From the NCBI RefSeq assembly GCF_003664595.1, contig NZ_QXPZ01000054.1, positions 1 through 48,782 on the forward strand: a stretch of 48,782 nt of DNA, written 5' to 3'. Below, piece after piece: positions 16,352 to 24,969 of this stretch. Below the pieces are notes generated by a model. The model was given only the letters and a program-made list of their open reading frames with translations. It was not told where the DNA came from and did no database searches. Position numbers and translations under genes: made by a program. Every line of letters starts with the position of its first letter. The stretch's first letter is position 1. Source of the DNA: Atopobacter sp. AH10. GTDB lineage: Bacteria; Bacillota; Bacilli; Lactobacillales; Aerococcaceae.

Positions 16352-17689
16352 ATGTCAGAAATTACGACAGAATTGCTCAAAAAATACCAAGCAGATTATG
16401 ACCAAAGCACTGGCCCTAAAATTTTGAGCCATGCTATTGCCAAACAGGGATACTTAGACAGTATTGAGGACAATTCGGTTCTTCGCCGTCATGATTTCGT
16501 CTTTTCAGATGAAACGAAACGTGGTGAAATTACTAACCAAAAACGTTCTGGCCGTTGCTGGATGTTTGCTGCCTTGAATACTGCACGTGTAGATACCATG
16601 AAGGAACTCAATCTAGAAAGCTTCGAATTTTCTCAAAACTACACTCTATTTTGGGATAAATTAGAAAAAGCAAACTATTTCTTGGAAAGCATTATCAAGA
16701 CTGTTGATGAAGATTTAACATCTCGCCTTGTGATGCACTTATTGAAGGATCCTCTTCAAGATGGTGGACAATGGGATATGTTCTCTGGCATTTTGAAGAA
16801 ATATGGTGTAGTACCTAAAAAAGTGATGCCAGAAACTTATCATTCTTCTAATACAGCTGTTTTAGATAGCTTACTGACAAAGAAGGTTCGTGAAATCGCT
16901 AAGGATATCAGAAACAAGCATGCTGAAGGTGCTTCTGAAGACGAATTGCGGACATTTAAGGAAGAACGTTTGAGTGTAATTTACACGATGTTAACTGAAG
17001 CGTTAGGTCAAGTGCCTACTCGTTTCTCTTATAGCTATCGTGACAAAGATAAAAAACATCACACGATTAAAGACATTACACCACAAGAATTCTTCGCTAA
17101 ATATGTTGGATGGGATCTTGATCAACGTATTTCTTTGATTAACGCTCCTACAGCGGACAAGCCTTATGGTCGCGCTTATACAGTTAAATATTTAGGGACT
17201 GTTCATGAAGCAGAACCAATTCATTATATCAATGTGCCAATTGAAGTTTTGAAAGAAGCTGCTATCAATTCTATTAAAGCAGGTGAACCTGTATGGTTTG
17301 GTTGTGATGTTGGTCAAATTTCTAACCGTCAAATTGGGGTAATGGATAAAGACCTATTTGACTATGAAGCAGCTATAGGCGAACCATTTAACTTGAATAA
17401 GGCGGAACGTCTAGACTATGGTGAAAGTTTGTTGACTCATGCCATGGTATTCGTTGGGGTTGACCTGGATGAAAATGGTAAACCAATTAAATGGAAAGTT
17501 GAAAATAGCTGGGGTGATGAACCTGGTGACAAGGGGATCTTCTCCATGTCTGATGCTTGGTTTGATGAATTTAACTACCAAATCATGGTGGATAAATCCT
17601 ATGTTCCAGCAGAATGGTTGAAAGCTTTAGAACAACCTTTAGTTGAATTAGAACCATGGGATCCATTCGGAGCTCTTGCAGTTTACTAG
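16352..17689 (+). CDS. pepC: Aminopeptidase C (bleomycin hydrolase family C1B)
   Basis: This 445-residue cytosolic cysteine aminopeptidase removes N-terminal amino acids from peptides. The active-site Cys lies in NQKRSGRCWMFAALN near residue 70, the catalytic His in LTHAMVFVGV near 366, and the Asn in KVENSWGD near 388. Length and the C-terminal tail, which plugs the active site in this family, match lactic acid bacterial PepC. The ribosome binding site is AAAGGTGAG. It lies 18 bases after the Fur-type gene, which is an unusual partner. Confidence 0.95.
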   Translation: MSEITTELLKKYQADYDQSTGPKILSHAIAKQGYLDSIEDNSVLRRHDFVFSDETKRGEITNQKRSGRCWMFAALNTARVDTMKELNLESFEFSQNYTLFWDKLEKANYFLESIIKTVDEDLTSRLVMHLLKDPLQDGGQWDMFSGILKKYGVVPKKVMPETYHSSNTAVLDSLLTKKVREIAKDIRNKHAEGASEDELRTFKEERLSVIYTMLTEALGQVPTRFSYSYRDKDKKHHTIKDITPQEFFAKYVGWDLDQRISLINAPTADKPYGRAYTVKYLGTVHEAEPIHYINVPIEVLKEAAINSIKAGEPVWFGCDVGQISNRQIGVMDKDLFDYEAAIGEPFNLNKAERLDYGESLLTHAMVFVGVDLDENGKPIKWKVENSWGDEPGDKGIFSMSDAWFDEFNYQIMVDKSYVPAEWLKALEQPLVELEPWDPFGALAVY

Positions 17690-17754
17690 AGTGAAGAAGG
17701 AAGAGAGTCGATAGATTCATCTCATTCTAGTTTGTAGTGAATAATGATGATTCA

Positions 17755-17783
17755 ATAGGCCGGGAGCTTATATCCCGGCCTAT
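17755..17783 (+). terminator. Perfect 11-bp hairpin after pepC
   Basis: ATAGGCCGGGA (17755-17765) and TCCCGGCCTAT (17773-17783) pair perfectly with a 7-base loop. Only a weak T-rich stretch follows (CTATTTG), so it should be a moderate terminator or an mRNA-stabilising end. Confidence 0.7.
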
Positions 17784-17927
17784 CTATTTGAAAAGATCAG
17801 TGGAGTTCTTTATCATGTAATGATGTGAACAAGGCTTTCGAGCTCATTTCACTGTTAGATGAAAGAGATAAAGGCTAAATTTGAAGGAATTCATAACAAG
17901 AAATGAATAAATGAAAGAAGGGATTTT

Positions 17928-18791
17928 ATGATAGGAGCAATTGAAGCGGGAGGAACAAAATTTGTCTGTGCTGTAGGTGAAAAGGCTACAGATCTTCGTG
18001 ATCGTATTGTGATTCCAACTCGTCAACCAAAAGAAACGATGGCAGAAGTTATCGCTTATTTTAAAAAGCACGAACCTTTAGAAGCTATAGGGATAGCCTC
18101 TTTCGGACCGATTGAAGTGGATAAAACATCTGATTACTACGGTTATATAACAACAACGCCTAAAGCAGGATGGGAGAATTATGATTTACTTTCTCCATTA
18201 AAGGACGCTTTTCCTGGGACAGAACTAGCTTTTGATACAGACGTCAATGGAGCCGCTTTAGGAGAATATACCCATGGGGCAGGTCAAGATGTTCGTTCTG
18301 TTTTGTACTTAACTGTGGGAACAGGCGTTGGCGGAGGTTTTGTCAGTGACGGAGAAATTCGAAATGGTTACGGGCATCCGGAAATGGGTCATATTTTGGT
18401 GACTAGACGTTCTGATGATAATTACAAGAGCCGTTGTCCTTACCATTCTCATTGCTTAGAAGGGTTGGCGGCTGGACCTACAGTTGCAGGGCGTTTAGGT
18501 AAGAGCAGTCATGAAATTGATGCCAGTCACCCAGTATTTGAGGCTATTGCAGATTATCTTGGGCAAGCTCTTGTCAGCTATACGGTGACTTTACGACCTG
18601 AACGAATAGTGATTGGTGGAGGATTAATGAAGGTTCCAGGACTTTTAGATAAAGTATGCCAAGCCTTCGAAAAAGATTTAAATGGCTACCTTCCTATTCC
18701 AAAAGATTATATTACAAGTCCTGCTTTAGGGGATGATGCGGGTATTACTGGGGCATTCTTGCTTGGCCAAGAAGCTCTATTAAAAGAGTAA
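17928..18791 (+). CDS. ROK-family sugar kinase, probably fructokinase
   Basis: This is a 287-residue ROK kinase. The N-terminal ATP phosphate-binding loop IEAGGTKFVCAVG opens the protein, TVGTGVGGGFV lies near residue 130, and the zinc site is formed by GHPEMGH plus CPYHSHC near 143-170. This zinc-binding layout and the short length match fructokinases of the ScrK/GmuE type, which phosphorylate fructose with ATP. The gene appears to stand alone, 238 bases after pepC, with no sugar transporter or sucrase next to it. Substrate choice is an inference from family resemblance. Confidence 0.85.
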   Translation: MIGAIEAGGTKFVCAVGEKATDLRDRIVIPTRQPKETMAEVIAYFKKHEPLEAIGIASFGPIEVDKTSDYYGYITTTPKAGWENYDLLSPLKDAFPGTELAFDTDVNGAALGEYTHGAGQDVRSVLYLTVGTGVGGGFVSDGEIRNGYGHPEMGHILVTRRSDDNYKSRCPYHSHCLEGLAAGPTVAGRLGKSSHEIDASHPVFEAIADYLGQALVSYTVTLRPERIVIGGGLMKVPGLLDKVCQAFEKDLNGYLPIPKDYITSPALGDDAGITGAFLLGQEALLKE

Positions 18792-18808
18792 AGGATTTTT
18801 TCATTTAG

Positions 18809-18854
18809 AAAAAACTCCTCTAGTTTCAAGAGAGAAGCTAGAGGAGTTTTTTTT
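18809..18854. terminator. Bidirectional terminator after the ROK kinase
   Basis: ACTCCTCTAG (18814-18823) pairs with CTAGAGGAGT (18838-18847), with A and T runs on the two sides. The next gene converges from the minus strand, so one structure serves both. Confidence 0.9.
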
Positions 18855-18861
18855 AGTTGGG

Positions 18862-19956
18862 CTATGGCCGATGCACTTCGTGAGTCTTTAACCATTCTTC
18901 AATAGTTAGAGTCGAGTGGCCATTTAGTTCTGGGATATGTTTTTGACGGATAAGTTCGAGAAAATGCTGATGAATTTGTTGGCATTCCTCTTCGCTTAGT
19001 TCAACCCATTGTTTAAAGAATTGAATGAAAAGCTCTGTTCGAGGAACTAAATTTTCGCAAACATCCATTATGAGATGAACAGCAAAACCTCTCGGAAGGG
19101 AGAGTTGGTGTTTAAAAGATAGTTGGACTAAATAATTAGCTAAAGGAGAGATCGGTATAGACTGGTAGAAGTTATTGGTTAAAGAAAATAGTTGATCCAG
19201 ATCTGTTATAGGATAAGGGTCGTATTGTGCTTGACTCTTGATTAAGATATCTTGTCTTTGCTTTGTCATATACTTTTTCATGACAAAGTTGTCCTGATCG
19301 ACAAAAAAGTTGCAAATAAGTCCAGGAGCTTTTTGAGCGAAGAGATACCATTCGTCATCTGTTGAAAAGAAGTCAAAGCCTAATTTTCTTAAATAGTTAA
19401 CGAGTTGAGAAAGAGGAAGAATACCGAAAATAGCCATTAAGGCATTAATAGCATCTATAGCAAGAATGTTCCATTCGTTAATAGAACGGAAATTTTCATT
19501 TTTAGCTTGACGAAGCAAGGCTTCTATATAAGCTGGTTTACAAGAAAATCCAGGATCTTTTTCATCCTCTATTTGGTCGAAAACCCCAACGGAAGAAAAA
19601 GCGTTTAAAGCGCCAGAAACAGCCAACCAATCATCGGGATGAACGGTAGATTGGTGAATAAAAGGCTGCCTAATAAAGAGTTGGTTCACTTCGGCTGGAA
19701 TGAAAGAAATGAGACGGCTGAGATAGTCCTCATCATAAAATTGTTGGTAAAAAGCTTGACGTAAATCTTCAGGCTTGTCTGAATCCGGAAAGGTCATGCT
19801 TAACATTTGCAAAGTTTGTAGTAATCGCCCCTGTTCAGCTTGATCGATTAGGCTATGGCTTTCTCTTAATGTAGAAAGGGATTCTGTTGGAGCTAATTGC
19901 AATAATTGGTCAAAAGTCATGCCTTTAGGGGGAGTAAATGGGGGGTAAGTCTTCAT
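18862..19956 (-). CDS. Uncharacterised 364-residue protein
   Basis: I do not recognise this protein. It is soluble by composition, acidic and largely helical, with a glutamine- and leucine-rich character (QLLQLAPTESL, GRLLQTLQML) and no signal peptide, membrane helix or metal motif. The start ATG at 19956 has GGAGG at a suitable distance. It is a single gene bounded by the ROK terminator on one side and about 270 bases on the other. Its base composition is like its neighbours, so recent transfer is not indicated. Confidence 0.6.
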   Translation of the reverse strand: MKTYPPFTPPKGMTFDQLLQLAPTESLSTLRESHSLIDQAEQGRLLQTLQMLSMTFPDSDKPEDLRQAFYQQFYDEDYLSRLISFIPAEVNQLFIRQPFIHQSTVHPDDWLAVSGALNAFSSVGVFDQIEDEKDPGFSCKPAYIEALLRQAKNENFRSINEWNILAIDAINALMAIFGILPLSQLVNYLRKLGFDFFSTDDEWYLFAQKAPGLICNFFVDQDNFVMKKYMTKQRQDILIKSQAQYDPYPITDLDQLFSLTNNFYQSIPISPLANYLVQLSFKHQLSLPRGFAVHLIMDVCENLVPRTELFIQFFKQWVELSEEECQQIHQHFLELIRQKHIPELNGHSTLTIEEWLKTHEVHRP

Positions 19957-20160
19957 CGTTTAGGGCCTCCTTAAATCTTGCCCGCTTATATAAAAGGGCT
20001 CTCGTCTTTCATTATACAGGATATGCATAAAAAGGAAAATAAATTTAGAAATTTGCCTTTAAATGAGAATCCCCTGAGTTTATGACAGAATCTATTTTGT
20101 TTCGTACTAGGGATGGGCGAGGGATTTCTTTAATGTAACTAGTTGATGATTCTTTTAAGC

Positions 20161-20190
20161 AAAAAACTCCAACCGGAATGGCTGGAGTTT
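20161..20190 (-). terminator. Terminator after bioY
   Basis: On the minus strand, AAACTCCAGCC pairs with GGTTGGAGTTT (one mismatch or wobble), and the stem runs into a T stretch ending at 20161. Confidence 0.8.
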
Positions 20191-20225
20191 GTGATAATGG
20201 AATTGAGGATACAAAACAATAAACG

Positions 20226-20756
20226 TTATTTAGATTTTAACAAGGGTTTCACACGTTTGGCTAAGATAAGAGCTAAAGCCAATTTTACACAGTCAAACGG
20301 TAGGAAGATAAGCATCCCCTTGTAGATCCAAAGGCCAATACTACCTGGTACGTGTAAAACATTTGTTAATAAGACGATCATGTAAGGTAGACCCACTGTG
20401 TATGGTAAGAAGAGGGCGATTAAGAATAAAACAAGAGCCTCTTTAGCCGTTAATGTTTCCAATGGATGACTTTCTAAGTAAAGGCCAATGACTAAAGCAG
20501 TCACGATAAAGCCGATTAAGAAACCAAAGGAAGGAGTTGTTAGTGGGTTAGCACCTTGGAAGATTTTAATGAGTAAATGTACACTCATAGCTAAACTGCT
20601 GAATGGGTGTGGTAATAAGAGGGCTGTTAAAACAACAGCGAATGTTTGCAAGGTAATAGGTACTGGTCCTACTGGAATGGAGACGTAACCTAAAACAATA
20701 GTAAGTGCTGCAAATAGAGCAGATAAAACTAACCAATATACTTTTGATGCTTTCAT
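20226..20756 (-). CDS. bioY: Biotin transporter substrate-binding subunit BioY
   Basis: This 176-residue integral membrane protein is the S component of the biotin ECF transporter. It has about six membrane helices, the conserved early segment GYVSIPVGPVPITLQTF near residue 23, the central GFLIGFIVTA near 76, and the C-terminal FLPFDCVKLALA. AAAAGGAGA precedes the ATG. It follows birA by 67 bases on the same strand, so the pair forms a BirA-controlled uptake operon. The EcfA/EcfT energising module is not in this window and is presumably shared. No biotin synthesis genes are present here. Confidence 0.93.
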   Translation of the reverse strand: MKASKVYWLVLSALFAALTIVLGYVSIPVGPVPITLQTFAVVLTALLLPHPFSSLAMSVHLLIKIFQGANPLTTPSFGFLIGFIVTALVIGLYLESHPLETLTAKEALVLFLIALFLPYTVGLPYMIVLLTNVLHVPGSIGLWIYKGMLIFLPFDCVKLALALILAKRVKPLLKSK

Positions 20757-20823
20757 ATATTTCTCCTTTTATTGAGGTTATTGAAAAGGAGAACCTGACA
20801 TTAAAAGACGAACATGCAAAGTA

Positions 20824-21828
20824 TTAACGTTCATTAGGAAAAGTAAATGTATCGTGGAAAGTCACTTCGCCATAGCCGAGTTCTAAAATATCTCCATCTT
20901 TTTTTTCTAGAATTAAATGGCCATGGTCATTGATGGTGATGACCTTTCCGACGATAGTTTTGCCATTTTGCGCATAACAAACTTCCTGATCAAGCAGGAG
21001 ACAATGCTTTCGATATTCATCGAGGAAGTTTTCTTGTCCTGCGTTACTGACTAAAGGTATTAGCTCTTCCATTAAACGGACGAGAAAGTTAGTACGTTTG
21101 AGGTCTTTGCCTTCTTGGTATGGAGCAAGACAACCCATGATCTCCTTTAATTCATCGGGAATCCCGTCTTTAGGGTCCATTAAGTTAATTCCTATGCCGA
21201 TAAAGACTCGATCGATTAAGCCTGTTTCCATATTACTGATTCCCTCACATAAAATGCCACAGACCTTTCGATTGTTTAAGTAGAGATCATTGACCCATTT
21301 GATCCACAAATCTATGCCATAAACATCTAAGACAGCCCGCCTTACTGCAACAGCTGTAGCTGATGTAATTAGCCCTGCGTCCAGGTTAGGGTCCTTAATC
21401 GGAACTGAAAGGGTCAAATAAAGTCCAGTGGATTGAGGAGAGAAGAAGGATCTTCCATATCGTCCTCTTCCAGCTGTTTGACCTTCAGCAACTAACAGAT
21501 AGTTCTTCCCTTGTAGTTCAGCGTTTTGACTCATACGTTTAGCTTCGGTATTAGTGGAATCAATTTGCTTATAGATGTAGGGGATGATATCTAGCTTGGA
21601 TTTTTTAAATAGATAAGCTAACCACTTTGGATGGAGCGTATCTTGAGGTCTTGCTACTTTATAACCTTTACTTTGAGCTCGATCAATTAAGAAACCGTCT
21701 TTTTCAAGTTCATTTAAGGCTTTCCACACTGCTGTTCTGCTAACCGAAAGTTGACTGGCTAAATCTTGTCCAGAATGAAAGCTAGAAGATGAATTAAGCA
21801 GGGTGAGTAATAGTTCGTCTTTTAACAT
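20824..21828 (-). CDS. birA: Bifunctional biotin ligase / biotin repressor BirA
   Basis: This 334-residue group II biotin protein ligase attaches biotin to acetyl-CoA carboxylase and, as the biotinyl-AMP complex, represses transcription. An N-terminal winged helix (SGQDLASQLSVSRTAVWKALNEL) precedes the catalytic domain. That domain has the biotinyl-AMP loop GRGRYGRSFFSP near residue 120, the catalytic Lys in IKWVNDLY near 188, and a C-terminal SH3-like domain. The ATG at 21828 lies two bases after AAGGAGGACC, so the effective spacing from AGGAGG is about five. A BirA operator lies just upstream, which implies autoregulation. Confidence 0.93.
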   Translation of the reverse strand: MLKDELLLTLLNSSSSFHSGQDLASQLSVSRTAVWKALNELEKDGFLIDRAQSKGYKVARPQDTLHPKWLAYLFKKSKLDIIPYIYKQIDSTNTEAKRMSQNAELQGKNYLLVAEGQTAGRGRYGRSFFSPQSTGLYLTLSVPIKDPNLDAGLITSATAVAVRRAVLDVYGIDLWIKWVNDLYLNNRKVCGILCEGISNMETGLIDRVFIGIGINLMDPKDGIPDELKEIMGCLAPYQEGKDLKRTNFLVRLMEELIPLVSNAGQENFLDEYRKHCLLLDQEVCYAQNGKTIVGKVITINDHGHLILEKKDGDILELGYGEVTFHDTFTFPNER

Positions 21829-21845
21829 AAGGTCCTCCTTGTTCA

Positions 21846-21880
21846 TTATGTTAACCCAAACGACAGAATAAGTTAACAAT
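21846..21880 (-). promoter_or_regulatory. BirA operator overlapping the birA promoter
   Basis: The two half-sites TTGTTAAC and GTTAACATAA face each other across about 16 bases, matching the Gram-positive BirA box pattern. On the minus strand TTAACT and TAACAT, 17 bases apart, could be the -35 and -10, so bound BirA would block RNA polymerase. Confidence 0.85.
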
Positions 21881-21961
21881 ACATTGAGTCTTTTAAGTGT
21901 TTTTTTATAATTAAGGAATTTAGCGCAAGCTTTAAGTATAGAAAAATCTCAAATAGCTAAG

Positions 21962-21991
21962 AAAAACCCCCAGTTCATTTTTGAGCTGGGG
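21962..21991 (-). terminator. Terminator after citG
   Basis: CCCCAG and CTGGGG form the outer stem, with TCA/TGA extending it inward. On the minus strand a GTTTTTC run follows. Confidence 0.85.
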
Positions 21992-22047
21992 ATATATGCG
22001 GTAAGACTTGAATGAGTATCTTATAGACTAGAGGATAGAAAAGGAAG

Positions 22048-22950
22048 CTAGCTTTTTTCTTTAGCGTCTAAGAGTTCTTTCACGAAAATAGTTGCTGCGA
22101 GCAAATCAGCAGATCCACCAGGGGAAATATGATGGTCGATAAGTTGCCGGTCAAATTGCTTTAACAAAGAGTAGAAATCTTTAGTATCGTCAAATTCTAA
22201 AATCAGCCGGCTGTTCTTTTGAACCATGCTTAAGCCCATTTGCCCCGCACGGTGAAGCACATTGGAGTCTTCCAAATGACACATTAAATAGAGTAAAGTT
22301 CGTAGCCAAGCTTCATCTTCACTTATAGAGGTATTTTGGCTTATTTTTCTATAATAGGGTAGGGCCAAGAGAAAAATACTTGGGTAGCCTGCTAGAGCTT
22401 CCCCACGTGGACCTAAACTCCCATAAGTTTGCAAGAGTTGGCTGCCGTGGCTTTGAGCGGGTAGATTTTTTAATTCTTCGATTTCTCTAGGCAAAGTATC
22501 TTGAACGAGTTCTTGGATCGTTTTAGGCCACATACCAAGCAATTCTTCAGAACCGGCTCTTGGATAGCTGTCGATCATTAAACGCCAACTGATGAGTAGC
22601 AGTCCAAAAGTGAAGATAGCCCCTTTGTGAGTGTTGACGCCTTCTGTAATGGCTGACATTTTCTCTTCACCTTTTAAACCGATCAGACGCGCCTTAGCAA
22701 ATAGTCTGGTGTAAAAAAGGCAAGTATCTTCATCGTCTAGACGTTGCTCTTTTTTTGGAAGATGGTAGAATTCCTCCATAGTTTCACCTAAGCATAAAGC
22801 ACTTCTTAGAAATGTATTTAAGCACATGTCCTGATGAGCGCCTTGGTTAAGGCTGTCCACTAAACCTGGCTTGGGGCTAAGGCTTGCTTCCTTCATCAAG
22901 GCATATTGAGCGATTTGCCAAATAGGTAGTGCTAGCTCTTTATTCTGCAT
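22048..22950 (-). CDS. citG: Triphosphoribosyl-dephospho-CoA synthase CitG
   Basis: This 300-residue enzyme makes the precursor of the citrate lyase prosthetic group from ATP and dephospho-CoA. The signature KEASLSPKPGLVD appears near residue 21, GVNTHKGAIFTFG near 107, a conserved Glu/Asp-His region (CHLEDSNVLHR) near 225, and the C-terminal SPGGSADLLAA. The ATG at 22950 overlaps the citO stop by 11 bases; a TTG at 22971 inside citO is less likely. The transferase CitX that loads this group onto CitD is not adjacent, nor is it fused here. Confidence 0.92.
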   Translation of the reverse strand: MQNKELALPIWQIAQYALMKEASLSPKPGLVDSLNQGAHQDMCLNTFLRSALCLGETMEEFYHLPKKEQRLDDEDTCLFYTRLFAKARLIGLKGEEKMSAITEGVNTHKGAIFTFGLLLISWRLMIDSYPRAGSEELLGMWPKTIQELVQDTLPREIEELKNLPAQSHGSQLLQTYGSLGPRGEALAGYPSIFLLALPYYRKISQNTSISEDEAWLRTLLYLMCHLEDSNVLHRAGQMGLSMVQKNSRLILEFDDTKDFYSLLKQFDRQLIDHHISPGGSADLLAATIFVKELLDAKEKS

Positions 22951-23662
22951 GGCCAGTATGTTCCTGCTCAAGACTGGAGAGGCGATTTAAGATAAACTCT
23001 TTAGAATCCAAAAGGTGTTTGTCTAAAAGGGTGCACATGGTTAAAATATCCTTATTTTTTAAGGCTTGGTAAATATGTAAGTGATCTCGAAAGGCACGGA
23101 GACGACGCTTGTCATCTGAGACAGAAATATCTCGGAATCTAGTCAGATATTCTTTCAATCGCTTGATGGTATCCGTTAAGCGAGGCATATCCGCTATAGC
23201 CAAGACTTTTTCATTGAAACGGGCGAAGTAATCGTTGATTTGTTCCAGATGATGTTCGTTAATTAATTCTTGTGTTTCTTCCATTAACTTATCGAGTTCT
23301 TGTATATCTTCCCTTGTCATTTTCATCAAAGCATTGGTAAAGGCTAATTTCTCTAAAGCGCGACGAATTTCGTAGATCTCTTCAGCGTCCTTCAATGTGA
23401 TTTTTTTGACAATCGTCCCATATTTGGGGATATTTTCTACTAATCCTTCATGTTGAAGTAATTCCAAGGCGTAACGAATAGGTGTCCGACTGATATTTAA
23501 ACGTTTCGCATACTCTTTTTCGTTGATACGTTGACCAACAGGAATCCTACCAAGAATAATTGCCCTTCTAAGCCCTTTATAGACGATTTCTTTCAGTGGA
23601 AGATTCGAAAGGTAGTCTTTGCTATCGATCAATTCAACAAAGAATTCATCTGTTAGTTCCAT
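22940..23662 (-). CDS. citO: GntR-family (FCD) regulator, CitO-like
   Basis: This is a 240-residue regulator. The N-terminal winged helix covers residues 25-85 (LRRAIILGRIPVGQRINE, then LNISRTPIRYALELL). The FCD ligand-binding domain follows, with metal-binding residues in the EIRRALEKLAF segment and the later RDHLHIYQAL helix. In Enterococcus, CitO of this family activates citrate fermentation genes when citrate is bound. The position back-to-back with citDEF and directly before citG supports the same job. The ribosome binding site is AAAGGGG. Palindromes in the divergent promoter region are candidate binding sites. Confidence 0.88.
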   Translation of the reverse strand: MELTDEFFVELIDSKDYLSNLPLKEIVYKGLRRAIILGRIPVGQRINEKEYAKRLNISRTPIRYALELLQHEGLVENIPKYGTIVKKITLKDAEEIYEIRRALEKLAFTNALMKMTREDIQELDKLMEETQELINEHHLEQINDYFARFNEKVLAIADMPRLTDTIKRLKEYLTRFRDISVSDDKRRLRAFRDHLHIYQALKNKDILTMCTLLDKHLLDSKEFILNRLSSLEQEHTGHAE

Positions 23663-23710
23663 AGTTTGCCCCTTTCTTTGTGTTTTGAGTGTTCTTTAAA
23701 CAAAAGGCAT

Positions 23711-23752
23711 TTGAATGCACTTGTCGTGCATGTCATAATGATATTGTATCAT
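23711..23752 (+). promoter_or_regulatory. citDEF promoter with two candidate CitO operators
   Basis: TTGAAT (23711-23716) and CATAAT (23734-23739), 17 bases apart, form the promoter. The palindrome ATGCAC-N5-GTGCAT (23715-23731) fills the spacer, and ATGATA-N3-TATCAT (23738-23752) covers the start region. Both have perfect 6-base arms, typical of GntR-type sites. Confidence 0.7.
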
Positions 23753-23776
23753 AAATCACAAAAAAGGAGAATGACA

Positions 23777-24073
23777 ATGGAGTTGAAACATTCAGCTATC
23801 GCCGGGACTCTAGAATCAAGCGACTGTCAAGTTATCCTTGAACCAGGGACGAATGGGATTGAATTGACTATCCAAGGTGACGTTATCGCCCAATATGGAC
23901 GACAAATCAAGGCTTCTGTTTTAGAAACATTGGAAAAATTAGAGGTCAAAGATGCAGTAGTCTCTCTACAAGACCAAGGAGCTCTTGACTGCACGATTAG
24001 ATCTCGTGTACAAACTGCGGTTTTACGGGCAAGTGATCAAAAAGAAAACTTACCATGGGGGGTGCAAATTTAA
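23777..24073 (+). CDS. citD: Citrate lyase acyl carrier protein CitD (gamma subunit)
   Basis: This 98-residue acyl carrier subunit carries the phosphoribosyl-dephospho-CoA group on a serine near the N-terminus (GTLESSDCQV, around residue 14). It matches CitD length and ends with the conserved ENLPWGV-type motif. The ATG at 23777 is seven bases after AAAGGAG; the ATG at 23771 is too close to it. Its stop overlaps the citE start (TAATG). It is first in the citDEF operon. Confidence 0.94.
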   Translation: MELKHSAIAGTLESSDCQVILEPGTNGIELTIQGDVIAQYGRQIKASVLETLEKLEVKDAVVSLQDQGALDCTIRSRVQTAVLRASDQKENLPWGVQI

Positions 24074-24969
24074 TGCAAGATCAACGTTTACGCCGTACCA
24101 TGATGTTTTTAAATGCACAACGTTCTTCCTTGATCAAAGATGCTTATGTTTATGGGGCTGATTCAGTCATGTTTGACTTGGAAGATGCTGTGGCTCAAAA
24201 AGAGAAAGATTCAGCTCGTGTCCAATTGTATAACACTTTAAAGTCAATTGATTATCGTGGAGTTGAACGGTGGGTACGTATCAATGCGACAGACTCTGAA
24301 TGGTTCAAAGAAGATATTCGAGCGTCTGTAGCAGGCGGTTGTGAAGGGATTCGTATTCCAATGACTGAAACTGCTGAACAAGTGCAATTGGTTGACCAAT
24401 TAGTAACTGAGGCAGAAAAAGAATTTGGTAAAGAAGTAGGCTCTACTTTATTAATGGCAGCTCTAGAATCTCCATTAGCTATCATTAATTGCTATGAAAT
24501 TTGTAAGGCTAGCGATCGAATGATGGGTGTGGCTCTTTCTGCTGGTGATTTTCGGAGAACGATGCATGCTCAAAGTACAGAAACGGGAGAAGAACTTGCA
24601 GCAGCTCGTGGGCAAATCGTTATTGCGGCTCGTGCAGCTGGTGTGATGTGTTTTGACACTGTATATACGGATATCGATAATTTGGAAGGGTTACGAAAAG
24701 AAACAGAATTAATTCGCAATATGGGCTTTGATGGTAAATCCGTTATTTCTCCTAAACAAATTGCGACTATTCATGATGTCTTTACTCCAAGCGACAAACA
24801 AATTCGGCATGCAGAACATATTGTTGAAGCTATCGAAGAGAACAAGTCTAAGGGGATTGGTGTCTTGGTTGTAGATGGTCAAATGGTTGACGTGGCCCAT
24901 GTAGAAGGAGCTTATCGGACACTGACGATGGCCAAGGCTGCCGGGAAATATAAGGGGGATCTGGTATGA
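24073..24969 (+). CDS. citE: Citryl-CoA/citryl-ACP lyase beta subunit CitE
   Basis: This 298-residue beta subunit splits citryl-ACP into acetyl-ACP and oxaloacetate. It has a TIM-barrel fold with LRRTMMFLNAQ at the start, metal-binding SVMFDLEDAVA near residue 37, RWVRIN near 69, LMAALESPLAI near 131 and GDFRRTMH near 159. The start at 24073 follows a GGGGGGTG ribosome binding site inside the citD end, in preference to the ATG at 24055 that precedes it. The last four bases overlap citF (ATGA). The three subunits form the (alpha-beta-gamma)6 lyase complex in the cytoplasm. Confidence 0.95.
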   Translation: MQDQRLRRTMMFLNAQRSSLIKDAYVYGADSVMFDLEDAVAQKEKDSARVQLYNTLKSIDYRGVERWVRINATDSEWFKEDIRASVAGGCEGIRIPMTETAEQVQLVDQLVTEAEKEFGKEVGSTLLMAALESPLAIINCYEICKASDRMMGVALSAGDFRRTMHAQSTETGEELAAARGQIVIAARAAGVMCFDTVYTDIDNLEGLRKETELIRNMGFDGKSVISPKQIATIHDVFTPSDKQIRHAEHIVEAIEENKSKGIGVLVVDGQMVDVAHVEGAYRTLTMAKAAGKYKGDLV

